This document shows positions 1-7,352 of a stretch of 11,911 nucleotides of DNA, piece by piece; the stretch's first letter is position 1, and every line of letters starts with the position of its first letter. Position numbers and translations under genes: made by a program. Origin of the DNA: Streptomyces sp. NBS 14/10 (GTDB lineage: Bacteria; Actinomycetota; Actinomycetes; Streptomycetales; Streptomycetaceae); assembly GCF_002224125.1 (NCBI RefSeq), contig NZ_NCSM01000073.1, forward strand, positions 5,286 through 17,196. Direction: 5' to 3'. The notes under the pieces are model-generated. The model ran no database searches, had not been told where the DNA came from, and saw nothing but the letters and a program-made list of their open reading frames with translations.

Positions 1-82
1 ACGACAACGGCACGTTATACGTACCCGAGACTCCCTCCAGCTGTCCCAAAAACCACAACCGACGCTGTGCGAAAGACACCGG
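1..82. repeat. Inverted repeat copy A (condensation-domain start)
   Basis: The reverse complement of 1-82 matches 10741-10822 at 81 of 82 positions by eye. The single difference changes CAGCTG to CAGATG, making Leu versus Met. The match starts at the CCG proline codon of the PVSFAQ motif and runs into the window edge, so its full length is unknown. Confidence 0.95.
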
Positions 83-88
83 AATCAC
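1..88 (-). CDS. NRPS, 5' end only, begins with a condensation domain (partial)
   Basis: This is the first 29 codons of a second NRPS gene, read on the minus strand and cut by the left edge of the window. A GTG start at 88-86 is followed by residues [18 protein letters not shown] and then the GTYNVPLS stretch. This is the C1 core motif of a condensation domain, which joins the upstream peptidyl or acyl carrier substrate to the next amino acid. The gene has only three residues before the motif, so no N-terminal docking domain is visible; that is usual for non-initiating actinomycete subunits. An in-frame TGA lies just upstream, and an AGGGA ribosome site sits about 8 nt before the GTG, supporting this start. 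It is the fourth gene of the leftward set, 90 nt after the thioesterase stop. Its DNA is nearly identical to 10741-10822 on the other strand. Everything beyond the first condensation motif lies outside the window. Confidence 0.85.
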   Translation of the reverse strand, partial: MIPVSFAQRRLWFLGQLEGVSGTYNVPLS

Positions 89-178
89 AAGTCATGTCCC
101 TTCTTGATAATCGAGTAGGGAGAAGTCATCGCCAGGGTGAGGATTGGCGGAGGTTACGAGTGGACCCGCTGAGGCAGG

Positions 179-934
179 CTAGTGATCCGCTCCGCGGACG
201 AGATCGGAGACGAATCCGGGTTGGCAATCCGACAGATAGAAGTGCCCACCGGGGAAGGTCTGGAAGCGGAAGACCCCTCGCGTCGACTGCGCCCATGCCC
301 GGGCGCTGTCGAAGTCCACGTCGGCGTCCTGGTCACCCACGTATGAGGTGATAGGCGCCGAAATCGATCGGACCGGCTGGGGGCGATACGCCTCGATCAG
401 GCGGAAGTCGGCACGTATTGCCGGTAGGGCCAGGTCCCTGAGGTCCGGGTCGTCGAGCGCTTCCGCATTGCCCCCGTTTATCCTGCGGATTTCGGAGAGC
501 AGAGCTTCGTCATCGTCGCTGGTGGGCTCCCGCCTCATCGGCATGTGGGGAGCCTCTTGTCCCGAGACGTACAGCATTCTCGGGCTGACTCCGAAGGTTC
601 TCTCCAGTTGACGAGAGACCTCGAAGGCTACCGATCCCCCCATGCTGTGCCCGAAGAGAACGAAGGGGCGGTCGAGGAAACGCGACAGAGAATGGGTGAT
701 CCCGGCAACGAGTTCGTCCATGTTCTCGACGCAGGGTTCGGTGAGGCGTTCCTGTCGGCCCGGGTACTGGACCGAGAGCAATTCCACATCGGTCGGCAGG
801 AAATCTGACCAAGAATAGAAGAAATTGGCGGATCCGCCTGCGTGAGGGAAGCAGACCAAGCGCATGCGTAAGTTGCTTGAAGTTCTGTTCCGGCGGATCC
901 AGCGATCTGTTGGATTGAAACCTGTGCTGAGCAA
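179..934 (-). CDS. Type II (external) thioesterase of the NRPS cluster
   Basis: This is an alpha/beta-hydrolase of 251 residues, the usual size of stand-alone editing thioesterases. These enzymes hydrolyse wrong or stalled acyl groups from carrier-protein phosphopantetheine arms. The CFPHAGG motif is at about residues 28-34, the nucleophile elbow GHSMGG at 95-100 gives Ser97, the acidic residue is probably Asp201 in YVGDQD, and the catalytic His231 is in GGHFYL. The chosen start is TTG at 934, with a GGGGA sequence 4 nt upstream. It is preferred over the internal ATG at 865 because residues 12-15 (WIRR) match the short N-terminal segment that usually precedes the FPHAGG motif in this family. 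With this start, residue 22 is a rare TTA codon. The gene begins 14 nt after the ABC transporter stop, so the two are probably co-transcribed and perhaps translationally coupled. The function is well supported; the exact start is moderately supported. Confidence 0.9.
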   Translation of the reverse strand: MLSTGFNPTDRWIRRNRTSSNLRMRLVCFPHAGGSANFFYSWSDFLPTDVELLSVQYPGRQERLTEPCVENMDELVAGITHSLSRFLDRPFVLFGHSMGGSVAFEVSRQLERTFGVSPRMLYVSGQEAPHMPMRREPTSDDDEALLSEIRRINGGNAEALDDPDLRDLALPAIRADFRLIEAYRPQPVRSISAPITSYVGDQDADVDFDSARAWAQSTRGVFRFQTFPGGHFYLSDCQPGFVSDLVRGADH

Positions 935-948
935 CTTGTCCCCGTTTT

Positions 949-2886
949 TTAGTCGGCTGCCGCGGCAACCTGCTCGAATTGCGCCTTGTAGAGCCGGGCG
1001 TAGGCCCCACCGGCCGCCAACAACTTCTCGTGTGTGCCCTGCTCGACGATCGAGCCGTCCTCCATCACCAAGATCGTGTCCGCATCGCGGATGGTCGAGA
1101 GGCGGTGAGCGACGACAAAGCTCGTACGGCCGTGAGCAAGCTGTGCCATCGCCTTCTGGATCAGTGCTTCGGTACGGGTGTCGACCGAACTGGTCGCCTC
1201 GTCCAGGACGAGGATCACGGGATCGGAGATGAAGGCGCGGGCGATGGTGATGAGCTGCTTCTCGCCGGCGCTCACTCCCGCTCCCTCGTCGTCGAGGACC
1301 GTGTCGTAACCGTCCGGCAGTGTTCGGATGAAGCGGTCGGCATGTGCGGCACGCGCCGCCTCTTCGATCTCGTGGCGGGTGACGGATCGGGCGGAGCCGT
1401 AGGCGATATTGTCCGCGATGGTGCCACCGAACAGCCAGGTGTCCTGGAGCACCATGCCGATGCCGGCCCGCAGCTTCTCGCGAGGCATATGTGAGATGTC
1501 GACCCCGTCCACCGTGATCCGCCCGCCGGTCAGCTCGTAAAAGCGCATCAACAGGTTGACCAGCGTGGTCTTCCCGGCACCGGTCGGTCCCACGATGGCG
1601 ACGGTCTGCCCGGGCGCGACGGTCAGCGACAGGTCCTCGATGAGTGGTCTATCGGGGTCGTAGCGGAACGATACGTTTTCGAACGAGACGCTGCCCTTCA
1701 GCCCTGCGGACCTGATGGCCTTCAGCTCTGCGGAGCGGGCGGACGAGCCGGGTTCGGGCGATTGTTCCTCCGCGTCCAGCAGCTCGAAGATCCGCTCAGC
1801 GGAGGCGACCCCCGATTGCACCATGTTCGCCATCGAGGCCACCTGCGTCAGTGGCTGGCTGATTTGCCGTGAGTACTGGATGAACGCCTGCACCTCTCCG
1901 ATGGACAGCGCACCGGAGGCCACCCGCAGTCCGCCCACGACCGCTACCAGCACATAGTTCAGGTTCGAGATGAAGAACATCAGGGGTTGCATGAGCCCGC
2001 TGTTGAACTGGGCCTTGAAGCCGGCTCGGTAGAGCGCTTCGTTGTGTTCGGCGAACGCCCGGGCCGATGCCTCTTCGCGGCCGAAGGCCTTCACCAGGGA
2101 ATGACCGGTGTACATCTCCTCGATGTGCCCGTTCAACTTGCCGGTGGACTTCCACTGCTGAGCGAACAGCGGCTGCGACCGCTTCCCGACCCGCATGGCC
2201 ACCACCGCCGACAGCGGCACGGTGATCAGCGCGACCAGCGCCAGCAGGGGGGAGATCCAGAACATCATCCCCAGCACGCCGACGATGGTGAACAGCGAGT
2301 TGATGAGCTGGCCCATCGTCTGCTGCAGAACCTGATTGATGTTGTCGAGGTCATTGGTGGCCCGGCTGAGTACCTCCCCCCGCTGCCGTGTGTCGAAGTA
2401 CGACAGCGGCAGCCGTGACAGCTTGGCCTGCACCTCCCCGCGCATCCGGAACACCGTACGGTTGATCGCGCGGTTGGACAGCCGAGTCGCCACCGCCATC
2501 AGCAGCCCGGCGAGCAGAAAGACGCCGAGGGCGAGCAGTACGACCGAGCCCACCGCGCCCGTGTCGATGCTCCTGCCAGGAGTGAAGTCCACCCCGGACA
2601 GGACACCCACACCGTCCTCGCCCTTGGCTCGCATCTCGGCGATGGCCTGTTCCTTGGACACCCCATCGGGGAACTGGCGCCCGACCAGCCCGGCGAAAAT
2701 CAGGTCGGTTGCCTCGCCGAGGATCTTCGGCCCCAGTACGGAGAGCGCGACGCTCGGCACACCGACGAGCAGCATGGCGAAGACCGTGACCCGTTCCGGT
2801 TTGAACTGGGCGATAAGCCGCTTGCTCGACCCCTTGAAGTTCATCGAGCGCTGGTTCGGCCTTCCCGCGGCCGCTGCTCGTGCCAT
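949..2886 (-). CDS. ABC exporter, fused transmembrane and ATPase domains
   Basis: This is a half-transporter of about 645 residues, expected to dimerise in the cytoplasmic membrane and export the peptide product, which would also give self-resistance. The N-terminal half holds hydrophobic segments at about residues 35-55, 112-135, 195-232 and 300-325 (counted from the GTG at 2889) with a hydrophilic insertion between the first two. The ATPase half has Walker A GPTGAGKT at 434-441, Q-loop Gln482, a variant signature GVSAGEKQ at 538-545, Walker B VILVLDEA at 558-565 and H-loop His595. The start is placed at ATG 2886, because a GGGGG ribosome site lies 7 nt upstream; the GTG at 2889 is possible but too close to that site. 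Single-gene exporters of this architecture are typical of glycopeptide and lipodepsipeptide clusters. No partner half-transporter is seen here, so a homodimer is likely. Substrate identity is inferred from context only. Confidence 0.93.
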   Translation of the reverse strand: MARAAAAGRPNQRSMNFKGSSKRLIAQFKPERVTVFAMLLVGVPSVALSVLGPKILGEATDLIFAGLVGRQFPDGVSKEQAIAEMRAKGEDGVGVLSGVDFTPGRSIDTGAVGSVVLLALGVFLLAGLLMAVATRLSNRAINRTVFRMRGEVQAKLSRLPLSYFDTRQRGEVLSRATNDLDNINQVLQQTMGQLINSLFTIVGVLGMMFWISPLLALVALITVPLSAVVAMRVGKRSQPLFAQQWKSTGKLNGHIEEMYTGHSLVKAFGREEASARAFAEHNEALYRAGFKAQFNSGLMQPLMFFISNLNYVLVAVVGGLRVASGALSIGEVQAFIQYSRQISQPLTQVASMANMVQSGVASAERIFELLDAEEQSPEPGSSARSAELKAIRSAGLKGSVSFENVSFRYDPDRPLIEDLSLTVAPGQTVAIVGPTGAGKTTLVNLLMRFYELTGGRITVDGVDISHMPREKLRAGIGMVLQDTWLFGGTIADNIAYGSARSVTRHEIEEAARAAHADRFIRTLPDGYDTVLDDEGAGVSAGEKQLITIARAFISDPVILVLDEATSSVDTRTEALIQKAMAQLAHGRTSFVVAHRLSTIRDADTILVMEDGSIVEQGTHEKLLAAGGAYARLYKAQFEQVAAAAD

Positions 2887-2922
2887 CACCCGTCCCCCGA
2901 CGCTTTCAGTTCGAAGACACCG

Positions 2923-3855
2923 TCAGTCCGACATCGCGACCAACACCCGGCGTGGGCCGGTGAACGGCCGTCGCCCGTGGCCCACGAGCACGTTGTCGAT
3001 GAGGAGCAGACTTCCGGTCTGCCATTCCACATCGACGGCCAGGCGAAGCCCGATCTCCTGGATATGCGTGATGTACTCGGCGGGGATGGGGCTGCCGTCG
3101 GCGAAGGTGACGGACTGCGGCATCTCGTCTTCGGACAACAACTCGGCCATCTCCCGGGCATCGTCGCCCAGGCCCGCGATGTGGAACTGATCAGCCTGGT
3201 TGAACCACACCTCGGTGTCGGCGACGGGGTGCCGTGTCGTGGCCGGGCGTAGTTGGCTGATCCATAGAGTGCCGTCGCCCTTCCATTTCCAATCGGCTCC
3301 GGCCTTATCCAGGAACGCCTCGACCTCGGCGGGGTCCTCGGTCTCGAACGTGGCCTGCCAGCTCTTGCCGAGCCCGTAACCGTCGTGGAGGTTCTGAATG
3401 TACCGGACTCCTCCCGCGAACGCGTCTTGAATCTCGGGGTCTATGGACTCCAGCCAGAGTTGTCCGTCGACCACAGGAGTGGCGCCGCCGCTGGTCGGGG
3501 CCTGCTCACAGAAGAACAACAGGCGAGATGGCCAAGTGTGTGCGTACGACATCTCATTGTGCATGGAGATGGTGAACTCGGGCGGATATTCGGTCGATGT
3601 GTAGACGTTCTGTCCGACTTTGGTACGCGGCGAGTTTCCGTGGATGTACGCCAGGCGGCGAGGCAGGAGGGCGGTGGCCACCTCGTCATAGGACTCGGCG
3701 GTGATGCCGAATCCACGGAAGACGAGCGCCTTCTCTTTCACCAGCAAATCGGTCAGATCGACCAGGTTTAACAGGTCGACCAGCCCGGCCGGGCTCGCTG
3801 ACACACTCCCGCTGTCCGGAGTCAGTTCACGCGGCTGCCAACTCGGAGCTATCAA
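2923..3855 (-). CDS. SyrP-like Fe(II)/2-oxoglutarate-dependent amino-acid hydroxylase
   Basis: This is a TauD/TfdA-fold oxygenase of 310 residues. The SyrP branch of this family beta-hydroxylates aspartate held on an NRPS carrier protein. The iron ligands visible are His99 and Glu101 (HNE in the SMHNEMSY motif) and the distal His293 in VGHGRRPF. Arg302 or Arg303 in the following PRRVLVAM is the likely 2-oxoglutarate contact. Other family hallmarks are LFFCEQAPTSGG at 113-124, WKGDGTLWI at 191-199 and VWFNQADQFH at 216-225. The start is a TTG at 3855, the first possible start in frame, with GGAGAGG 10 nt upstream. Residue 29 is a rare TTA codon. It is the first gene of the leftward set, 36 nt before the ABC exporter. 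Asparagine oxygenases of the AsnO type are related, so Asn or another residue as substrate is not excluded. The family call is strong; the substrate is inference. Confidence 0.88.
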   Translation of the reverse strand: MIAPSWQPRELTPDSGSVSASPAGLVDLLNLVDLTDLLVKEKALVFRGFGITAESYDEVATALLPRRLAYIHGNSPRTKVGQNVYTSTEYPPEFTISMHNEMSYAHTWPSRLLFFCEQAPTSGGATPVVDGQLWLESIDPEIQDAFAGGVRYIQNLHDGYGLGKSWQATFETEDPAEVEAFLDKAGADWKWKGDGTLWISQLRPATTRHPVADTEVWFNQADQFHIAGLGDDAREMAELLSEDEMPQSVTFADGSPIPAEYITHIQEIGLRLAVDVEWQTGSLLLIDNVLVGHGRRPFTGPRRVLVAMSD

Positions 3856-4174
3856 CCGTCCGAATCCTCTCCAACGTGGCTGTCGCCCCAGCGGGGACGC
3901 TCAGCCGATCCCAAGCAAGCCTGGCATGGCCTGAGTTGCGTGTAACTGACCCTACTGGCCTATCGGCTTCTGTGGAGGTTCCTCTCTTGTGCAAGTTGAG
4001 CGAAGTGCCTGCCGTCAACTGCCGGAAGTGAAACTCGGGGTGAGCGGATGAGTGCGTGGGGTCAGCTCGGGTTCTTGACATGGCGCCAAGCAGATGAAAT
4101 GGGATGTCTTCGTTCAAGTGGCCTGCATCCAGGGCAGATTGCGCCCAGGAATCTGGAGAACTGGTAGACGGAGT

Positions 4175-4200
4175 GGCGCAGTTGGTGGATACACTGCGCC
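4175..4200. promoter_or_regulatory. Inverted repeat, possible operator or hairpin
   Basis: The arms GGCGCAGT (4175-4182) and ACTGCGCC (4193-4200) are perfect complements around a 10-nt spacer. The site lies about 170 nt upstream of the ACP start and 320 nt upstream of the SyrP-like gene, so it could be an operator for a dimeric regulator or a small RNA hairpin. It has no T-run, and no regulator gene is in the window, so the role is unknown. An arm of 8 bp could occur by chance. Confidence 0.3.
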
Positions 4201-4233
4201 CGAGGGGGATGCCTGGAAGCGGTTGAGGCCTAA

Positions 4234-4326
4234 ATGATCGGCGTTCATGCCGAGCCGTGTCCCGGAGAGAATCCTGCGGAGGATGACCGGGCCTGGTTAA
4301 TCGCGGCGAACCAGCGCCTGGCCTGA
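4234..4326 (+). CDS. Possible 30-codon leader ORF upstream of the ACP gene (tentative)
   Basis: An ATG at 4234 follows a GAGG sequence by 5 nt and opens a frame of 30 codons ending in TGA at 4324-4326. The peptide starts MIGVHAEPCPGENPAEDD and ends WLIAANQRLA. Codon 22 is TTA (4297-4299), a codon read in Streptomyces by the developmentally controlled bldA tRNA. The frame ends about 40 nt before the ACP start. I do not recognise the peptide. It could be a real upstream ORF controlling the operon, a remnant of a gene, or chance; third-position GC is high, but over so few codons this is weak support. Confidence 0.25.
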   Translation: MIGVHAEPCPGENPAEDDRAWLIAANQRLA

Positions 4327-4367
4327 GCCTGCCTGCAACCTTGTGTGCTGAGAGACGGGGGATCGCA

Positions 4368-4613
4368 TTGTCTGACGACGAGCGCGAGGCGAAGGTCCGC
4401 GAGATCGTTGCTAACGTTGTTGAGCTGGATGAGTCGAGCCTCACCCGAACCGGCCTGCTCGTCGAAGAGCATGGTGCCGACTCACTCGACGCCATCGAGA
4501 TTCTCACCCACCTTGAGACGACTTTTTCTGTTGAGATCGACCCCAAGGCGGCCTCGCGGATGGTCAACATTGCCGCCATCCTGGAGATACTCGACGAATA
4601 CGGAGCCAAGTAG
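4368..4613 (+). CDS. Discrete acyl carrier protein
   Basis: This small acidic protein of 81 residues has the ACP fold pattern. The phosphopantetheine attachment motif HGADSLDAIEIL lies near the middle, with the serine of GADSLD as the modified residue, followed by the helix motif LETTFSVEID. It would carry a growing acyl chain for the ketosynthase pair immediately downstream and probably present it to the first NRPS condensation domain. The start chosen is TTG at 4368, because GGGGGA lies 5 nt upstream and the protein then begins SDDEREAKVREIV at the expected first helix. An in-frame TTG at 4341 would add nine residues and lacks a good ribosome site. Only 2 nt separate its stop from the ketosynthase start, so translational coupling is likely. 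The motif makes the carrier role firm; whether it serves fatty acid-like or polyene-like assembly is not decidable here. Confidence 0.9.
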   Translation: MSDDEREAKVREIVANVVELDESSLTRTGLLVEEHGADSLDAIEILTHLETTFSVEIDPKAASRMVNIAAILEILDEYGAK

Positions 4614-4615
4614 CC

Positions 4616-5860
4616 TTGTCTACAAGGGAAGCTGACCCGAGTCGTCGCCGGGTGCTCCTCACCGGAGCGGGAGTGCTTTCCAGCGTTGGTAACGGGGTGA
4701 CGGAATATAAAGATGCCTTGCGTGCCGGGCGTGTCGGCACGGGTCCTATCACCTTGTTCGATACCGCTGGATTTCAGTACGCACGCGGCCACCAAGTATC
4801 CGATATCGATCTGACGGACCATATCCATCGGGTCCCGCTCGCAGACCTCGGCCGGGCATCACAGTTTTCGGTAGCGGCCGCACGCATGGCCGTGGCGGAC
4901 GCCGAGCTGGCCGAAGAGGATCTACGGAGCAAGCGCGGCCTCATAGCGATCGGGACAACCGATGGCGAAGGCCATGACCTCGATCACTTGGCGGAGACGG
5001 CGCTACGGCACGGGCCGGACCGCATGGAACCGGAGATCGCCCGCCGAGCCCCCGCCCTGAGCTTGTCGATGGCTGTCGCCAAGGAATTCAGGCTCTCCGA
5101 CGTCGAAGTCTCGACGATCCCCACGGCCTGCTCCGCCGGTAACTACGCGCTGGGCAGCGGCCTTGATGCGGTGCGTTCAGGCGAAGTCGACTACGCGCTG
5201 GTAGGCGGAACCGACGGGCTGTGCCGCAAGAACTTCGCGGGATTTTACCGGCTCGGGCTGATCTCCCCTGACGAATGCCGCCCCTTCGACGCGGATCGAG
5301 AAGGACTGCTGACCGGCGAGGGTGCCGGCGTCATGCTTCTCGAAAGCGAAGAGTCAGCGCTCGCACGGGGAGCGCATGTCTATGCGGAAATCCTGGGATA
5401 CGGGCTGAACTGCGATGCGCACCATCCCACCGCACCCGAAGAGGACAGCGTCGCACGCTGTATACGCCTCGCGCTCGACGACGCGGACCTGAAGGCCGAG
5501 GACGTCGACCTCATCTCCGCGCACGGCACCGGGACCAAAACCAACGACCTCACCGAGACTAGGGCGATTCAGCAGGTCTACGGCGACAGCCCACCCCCGA
5601 TGGTCGGCATCAAGTCCATGATCGGCCACACCATGGGGGCGGCGAGCGCCCTCGGGGCCATTGCCGGAGCCCTCGCCATCACGCACGGATTCATCCCGCC
5701 GACGGCCAACCACCGTCGGCCGGACCCGGAATGCCCCATCGACTGCGTCCCCAATCAAAGTCTCGACGCGGAGGTGCGAATCGTGCAGAACAACGGCCTT
5801 GCGTTCGGTGGAAACAACGCCGTCGTCATGCTCGGCAAATACACCAAAGATCCGCGTTGA
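4616..5860 (+). CDS. Beta-ketoacyl-ACP synthase (KAS II / type II PKS ketosynthase alpha)
   Basis: This is a thiolase-fold condensing enzyme of 414 residues, the normal length of FabF-type ketosynthases. It elongates an ACP-bound acyl chain with malonyl-ACP by decarboxylative Claisen condensation. The catalytic triad is complete: Cys172 in PTACSAGNYALG, His303 in AHGTGTKTND and His338 in KSMIGHTMGAAS. The conserved GLAFGGNNAVVML end is also present. The start is a TTG at 4616, two nt after the ACP stop, with GGAG 10 nt upstream; an in-frame GTG a dozen codons later is possible but would shorten the conserved first strand. The gene is followed by a catalytically dead homologue, which is the pattern of type II PKS KS/CLF pairs and of the pairs that build polyene or cinnamoyl caps in some NRPS clusters. 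A housekeeping FabF role is unlikely in this context. Confidence 0.9.
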   Translation: MSTREADPSRRRVLLTGAGVLSSVGNGVTEYKDALRAGRVGTGPITLFDTAGFQYARGHQVSDIDLTDHIHRVPLADLGRASQFSVAAARMAVADAELAEEDLRSKRGLIAIGTTDGEGHDLDHLAETALRHGPDRMEPEIARRAPALSLSMAVAKEFRLSDVEVSTIPTACSAGNYALGSGLDAVRSGEVDYALVGGTDGLCRKNFAGFYRLGLISPDECRPFDADREGLLTGEGAGVMLLESEESALARGAHVYAEILGYGLNCDAHHPTAPEEDSVARCIRLALDDADLKAEDVDLISAHGTGTKTNDLTETRAIQQVYGDSPPPMVGIKSMIGHTMGAASALGAIAGALAITHGFIPPTANHRRPDPECPIDCVPNQSLDAEVRIVQNNGLAFGGNNAVVMLGKYTKDPR

Positions 5861-5904
5861 GTCGCGCATCCCGCGTGCCTGCTTCTAGAGAGGGAACACC
5901 AGCG

Positions 5905-7032
5905 ATGAGCGACGAGCCCAGCGGGCCGAATCAGATCTATATCTCAAGATGGTCGGCTGTTTCCCCCTTCGGAATAGGCAGCGCCGCATTCTCCGAGGGA
6001 CTTCACGACGGGCGGAAGACCGCGGCACCCCCGGATCCCGACGATTGGCAGACCGTCCCGGATACCAACATCTGCCTGGTTCCTGACTTCAACATACGAG
6101 AAGTTCTGGGAAAGAGCGGAACGCGCGTACTGGGGCGTGAGGCCGCCTTGGCGGTCACCGCGGTACGTGAACTCTTCCACGAGGCGCCCGAGGAAGCCCC
6201 GATATCCGGCGGGCCGAACATCGCCATGGTCATGGGCACCACCACCGGTACCCCCCAGGGCTATATGGACTTCACCAAGGCATCCCTGACCGGCCCCAAA
6301 CCGCACCATGTGCCGGCCGCGCTCGCCCCGAACATGGTGATGAACCGCGCCGCTTCAGCCAGCGCCATCTGGCACCAGCTTCAAGGACCCAACAGCACCA
6401 TCGCGGGCGGCCGGGCGGCCGCGCTGCTCGCTCTCAAATACGGGCAGCGACTGCTGACGCATCGGCGTGCCGAACGAGTGCTGTGCGGCGGCGTGGAGGA
6501 GTACTCGAACGCCCGCTCGTGGCTGGAGTACCACCGGCGTGGGGGAGGGGACGTGGTCCTGGGGGAGGGGTGCGCGCTCCTGCTGTTGGAGACGGGAGCG
6601 TCACTGGCCTCTGGGCACCGTCCCGCCCTGGCCGAAGTCCTCGCGGTGGAGTTCCGCGTCAACACGGACGACGACCTCAGCGGCGTGCTCGGCGCATGTC
6701 TGCACGGCGCACTGGCCACCGCCAAGGCGACCGCGGACGATGTCTGGGCGGTGATGCCCAGCGGAATTGCCGGGCCGGCGGGCGAAGAGGAAAACAGGCT
6801 TCTCGCAAGTCTCTTCGACTCCGCCGCGCTCTCTCGCGCATCCGTCTCGGATCTGATCGGCGACACCTCCGCGGCCTCTGCGGGCTTCGACGTGATCGGC
6901 ATGCTCAGCGCTGCCGCCCGCTCCCCGGAATCCGTTGGCCGTCTCGGTGTCGTCAGCTCGATCGACCCCGATGGTTCGGTCGCTTGCGCGATCCTTCGAC
7001 TGCTCGACGGCGTCCGGCAAGACCAACCGTAA
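5905..7032 (+). CDS. Ketosynthase-like chain-length factor (catalytic residues lost)
   Basis: This 375-residue protein keeps the condensing-enzyme layout but not its chemistry. Aligned by eye to the upstream ketosynthase, the active-site Cys falls on Arg170 ([14 protein letters not shown]), the first His on about Ser286 ([11 protein letters not shown]) and the second His on Asp320 ([11 protein letters not shown]). The [13 protein letters not shown] segment at 217-229 matches the GEGAGVMLLE element of the partner. It is about 40 residues shorter than the active partner. Such proteins form a heterodimer with the ketosynthase and set chain length in type II PKS systems. The start is ATG 5905, with GAGAGGG about 10 nt upstream; the frame is open further upstream but overlaps the ketosynthase. 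The gap after the ketosynthase is 44 nt. The homology is clear although divergent; a structural partner role is inferred from the lost triad and gene order. Confidence 0.8.
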   Translation: MSDEPSGPNQIYISRWSAVSPFGIGSAAFSEGLHDGRKTAAPPDPDDWQTVPDTNICLVPDFNIREVLGKSGTRVLGREAALAVTAVRELFHEAPEEAPISGGPNIAMVMGTTTGTPQGYMDFTKASLTGPKPHHVPAALAPNMVMNRAASASAIWHQLQGPNSTIAGGRAAALLALKYGQRLLTHRRAERVLCGGVEEYSNARSWLEYHRRGGGDVVLGEGCALLLLETGASLASGHRPALAEVLAVEFRVNTDDDLSGVLGACLHGALATAKATADDVWAVMPSGIAGPAGEEENRLLASLFDSAALSRASVSDLIGDTSAASAGFDVIGMLSAAARSPESVGRLGVVSSIDPDGSVACAILRLLDGVRQDQP

Positions 7033-7052
7033 GACAAACTGTAAGACAAGCT
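7029..7052 (+). repeat. 12-bp tandem duplication at the CLF-like gene's stop codon
   Basis: GTAAGACAAACT (7029-7040) is followed directly by GTAAGACAAGCT (7041-7052), 11 of 12 positions identical. The first copy contains the TAA stop (7030-7032) of the CLF-like gene; the second repeats a TAA in the same frame. It looks like a small slippage duplication in the spacer before mbtH. No function is evident. Confidence 0.7.
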
Positions 7053-7118
7053 CGAAGGATGCCCGGCGGCAGTCGGCAGCGAAACCCGTCCTGTTATGCA
7101 TTCGAGTGGAGGAAAGTC

Positions 7119-7337
7119 ATGAGCAACCCGTTCGAAGACCCCGACGGCACCTACCTGGTTCTCGTCAACGACGAAGGCCAGCACTCCCTGTGGCCAACGT
7201 TTGTGGAGGTACCGGCCGGATGGGTCTCCGTGCACGGCGAGGACAGCCGACAGGCGTGCCTCGACTACATCAACGAGCACTGGACCGACATGCGCCCTCG
7301 TAGCCTGGTCAAGGCCATGAACGAGGCGGCTTCGTAG
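7119..7337 (+). CDS. MbtH-like protein
   Basis: This 72-residue protein matches the MbtH family end to end: [10 protein letters not shown] at the start, SLWP at 23-26, VPAGW at 31-35 and the [17 protein letters not shown] block at 47-63 with its conserved tryptophans. MbtH proteins bind NRPS adenylation domains and raise their solubility and activity. The start ATG at 7119 has a strong GGAGGA ribosome site 6 nt upstream. The gene lies 86 nt after the CLF-like gene and 124 nt before the NRPS whose adenylation domain it probably serves; it may also serve the second NRPS. A strong hairpin begins 15 nt after its stop, so its transcript may be produced in excess over the NRPS. Confidence 0.96.
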   Translation: MSNPFEDPDGTYLVLVNDEGQHSLWPTFVEVPAGWVSVHGEDSRQACLDYINEHWTDMRPRSLVKAMNEAAS

Positions 7338-7352
7338 ACCGGATGTGAACAA

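Larger units (their letters stand above)
3856..4367. other. Divergent intergenic region between the two gene sets
   Basis: About 510 nt separate the TTG start of the SyrP-like gene from the chosen start of the ACP gene. Promoters for both directions should lie here. I see no convincing paired -35/-10 elements: one TTGACA at 4075-4080 on the plus strand lacks a good partner. Two local features stand out and are listed separately: an 8-bp inverted repeat at 4175-4200 and a possible 30-codon reading frame at 4234-4326. No recognisable gene, RNA or insertion element is visible. Confidence 0.7.

Noticed and set aside
67..351. Plus-strand frame of 94 codons at the left end
   Set aside because: It is Arg-rich with no motif, and overlaps the minus-strand NRPS start and the thioesterase, both of which have clear family motifs.
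4075..4100. Plus-strand TTGACA as a -35 promoter element for the ACP operon
   Set aside because: No acceptable -10 hexamer is found 16-18 nt downstream, so it cannot be called a promoter from sequence alone.
3996..4117. Inverted repeat TTGAGCGAAG (3996-4005) with CTTCGTTCAA (4108-4117)
   Set aside because: Arms of 10 nt with a mismatch and about 100 nt apart are expected by chance several times in a region of this size.
4160..4205. tRNA-like D-arm pattern (GTGGCGCAGTTGGTGGATAC)
   Set aside because: It resembles a D-arm, but no matching anticodon arm, T-arm or acceptor stem follows.
3827..4828. Minus-strand open frame of 333 codons across the divergent intergenic region
   Set aside because: It overlaps the ACP and KS genes and the start of the SyrP-like gene, shows no recognisable domain, and has low-complexity Ser/Arg-rich content. 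A shadow frame is more likely.
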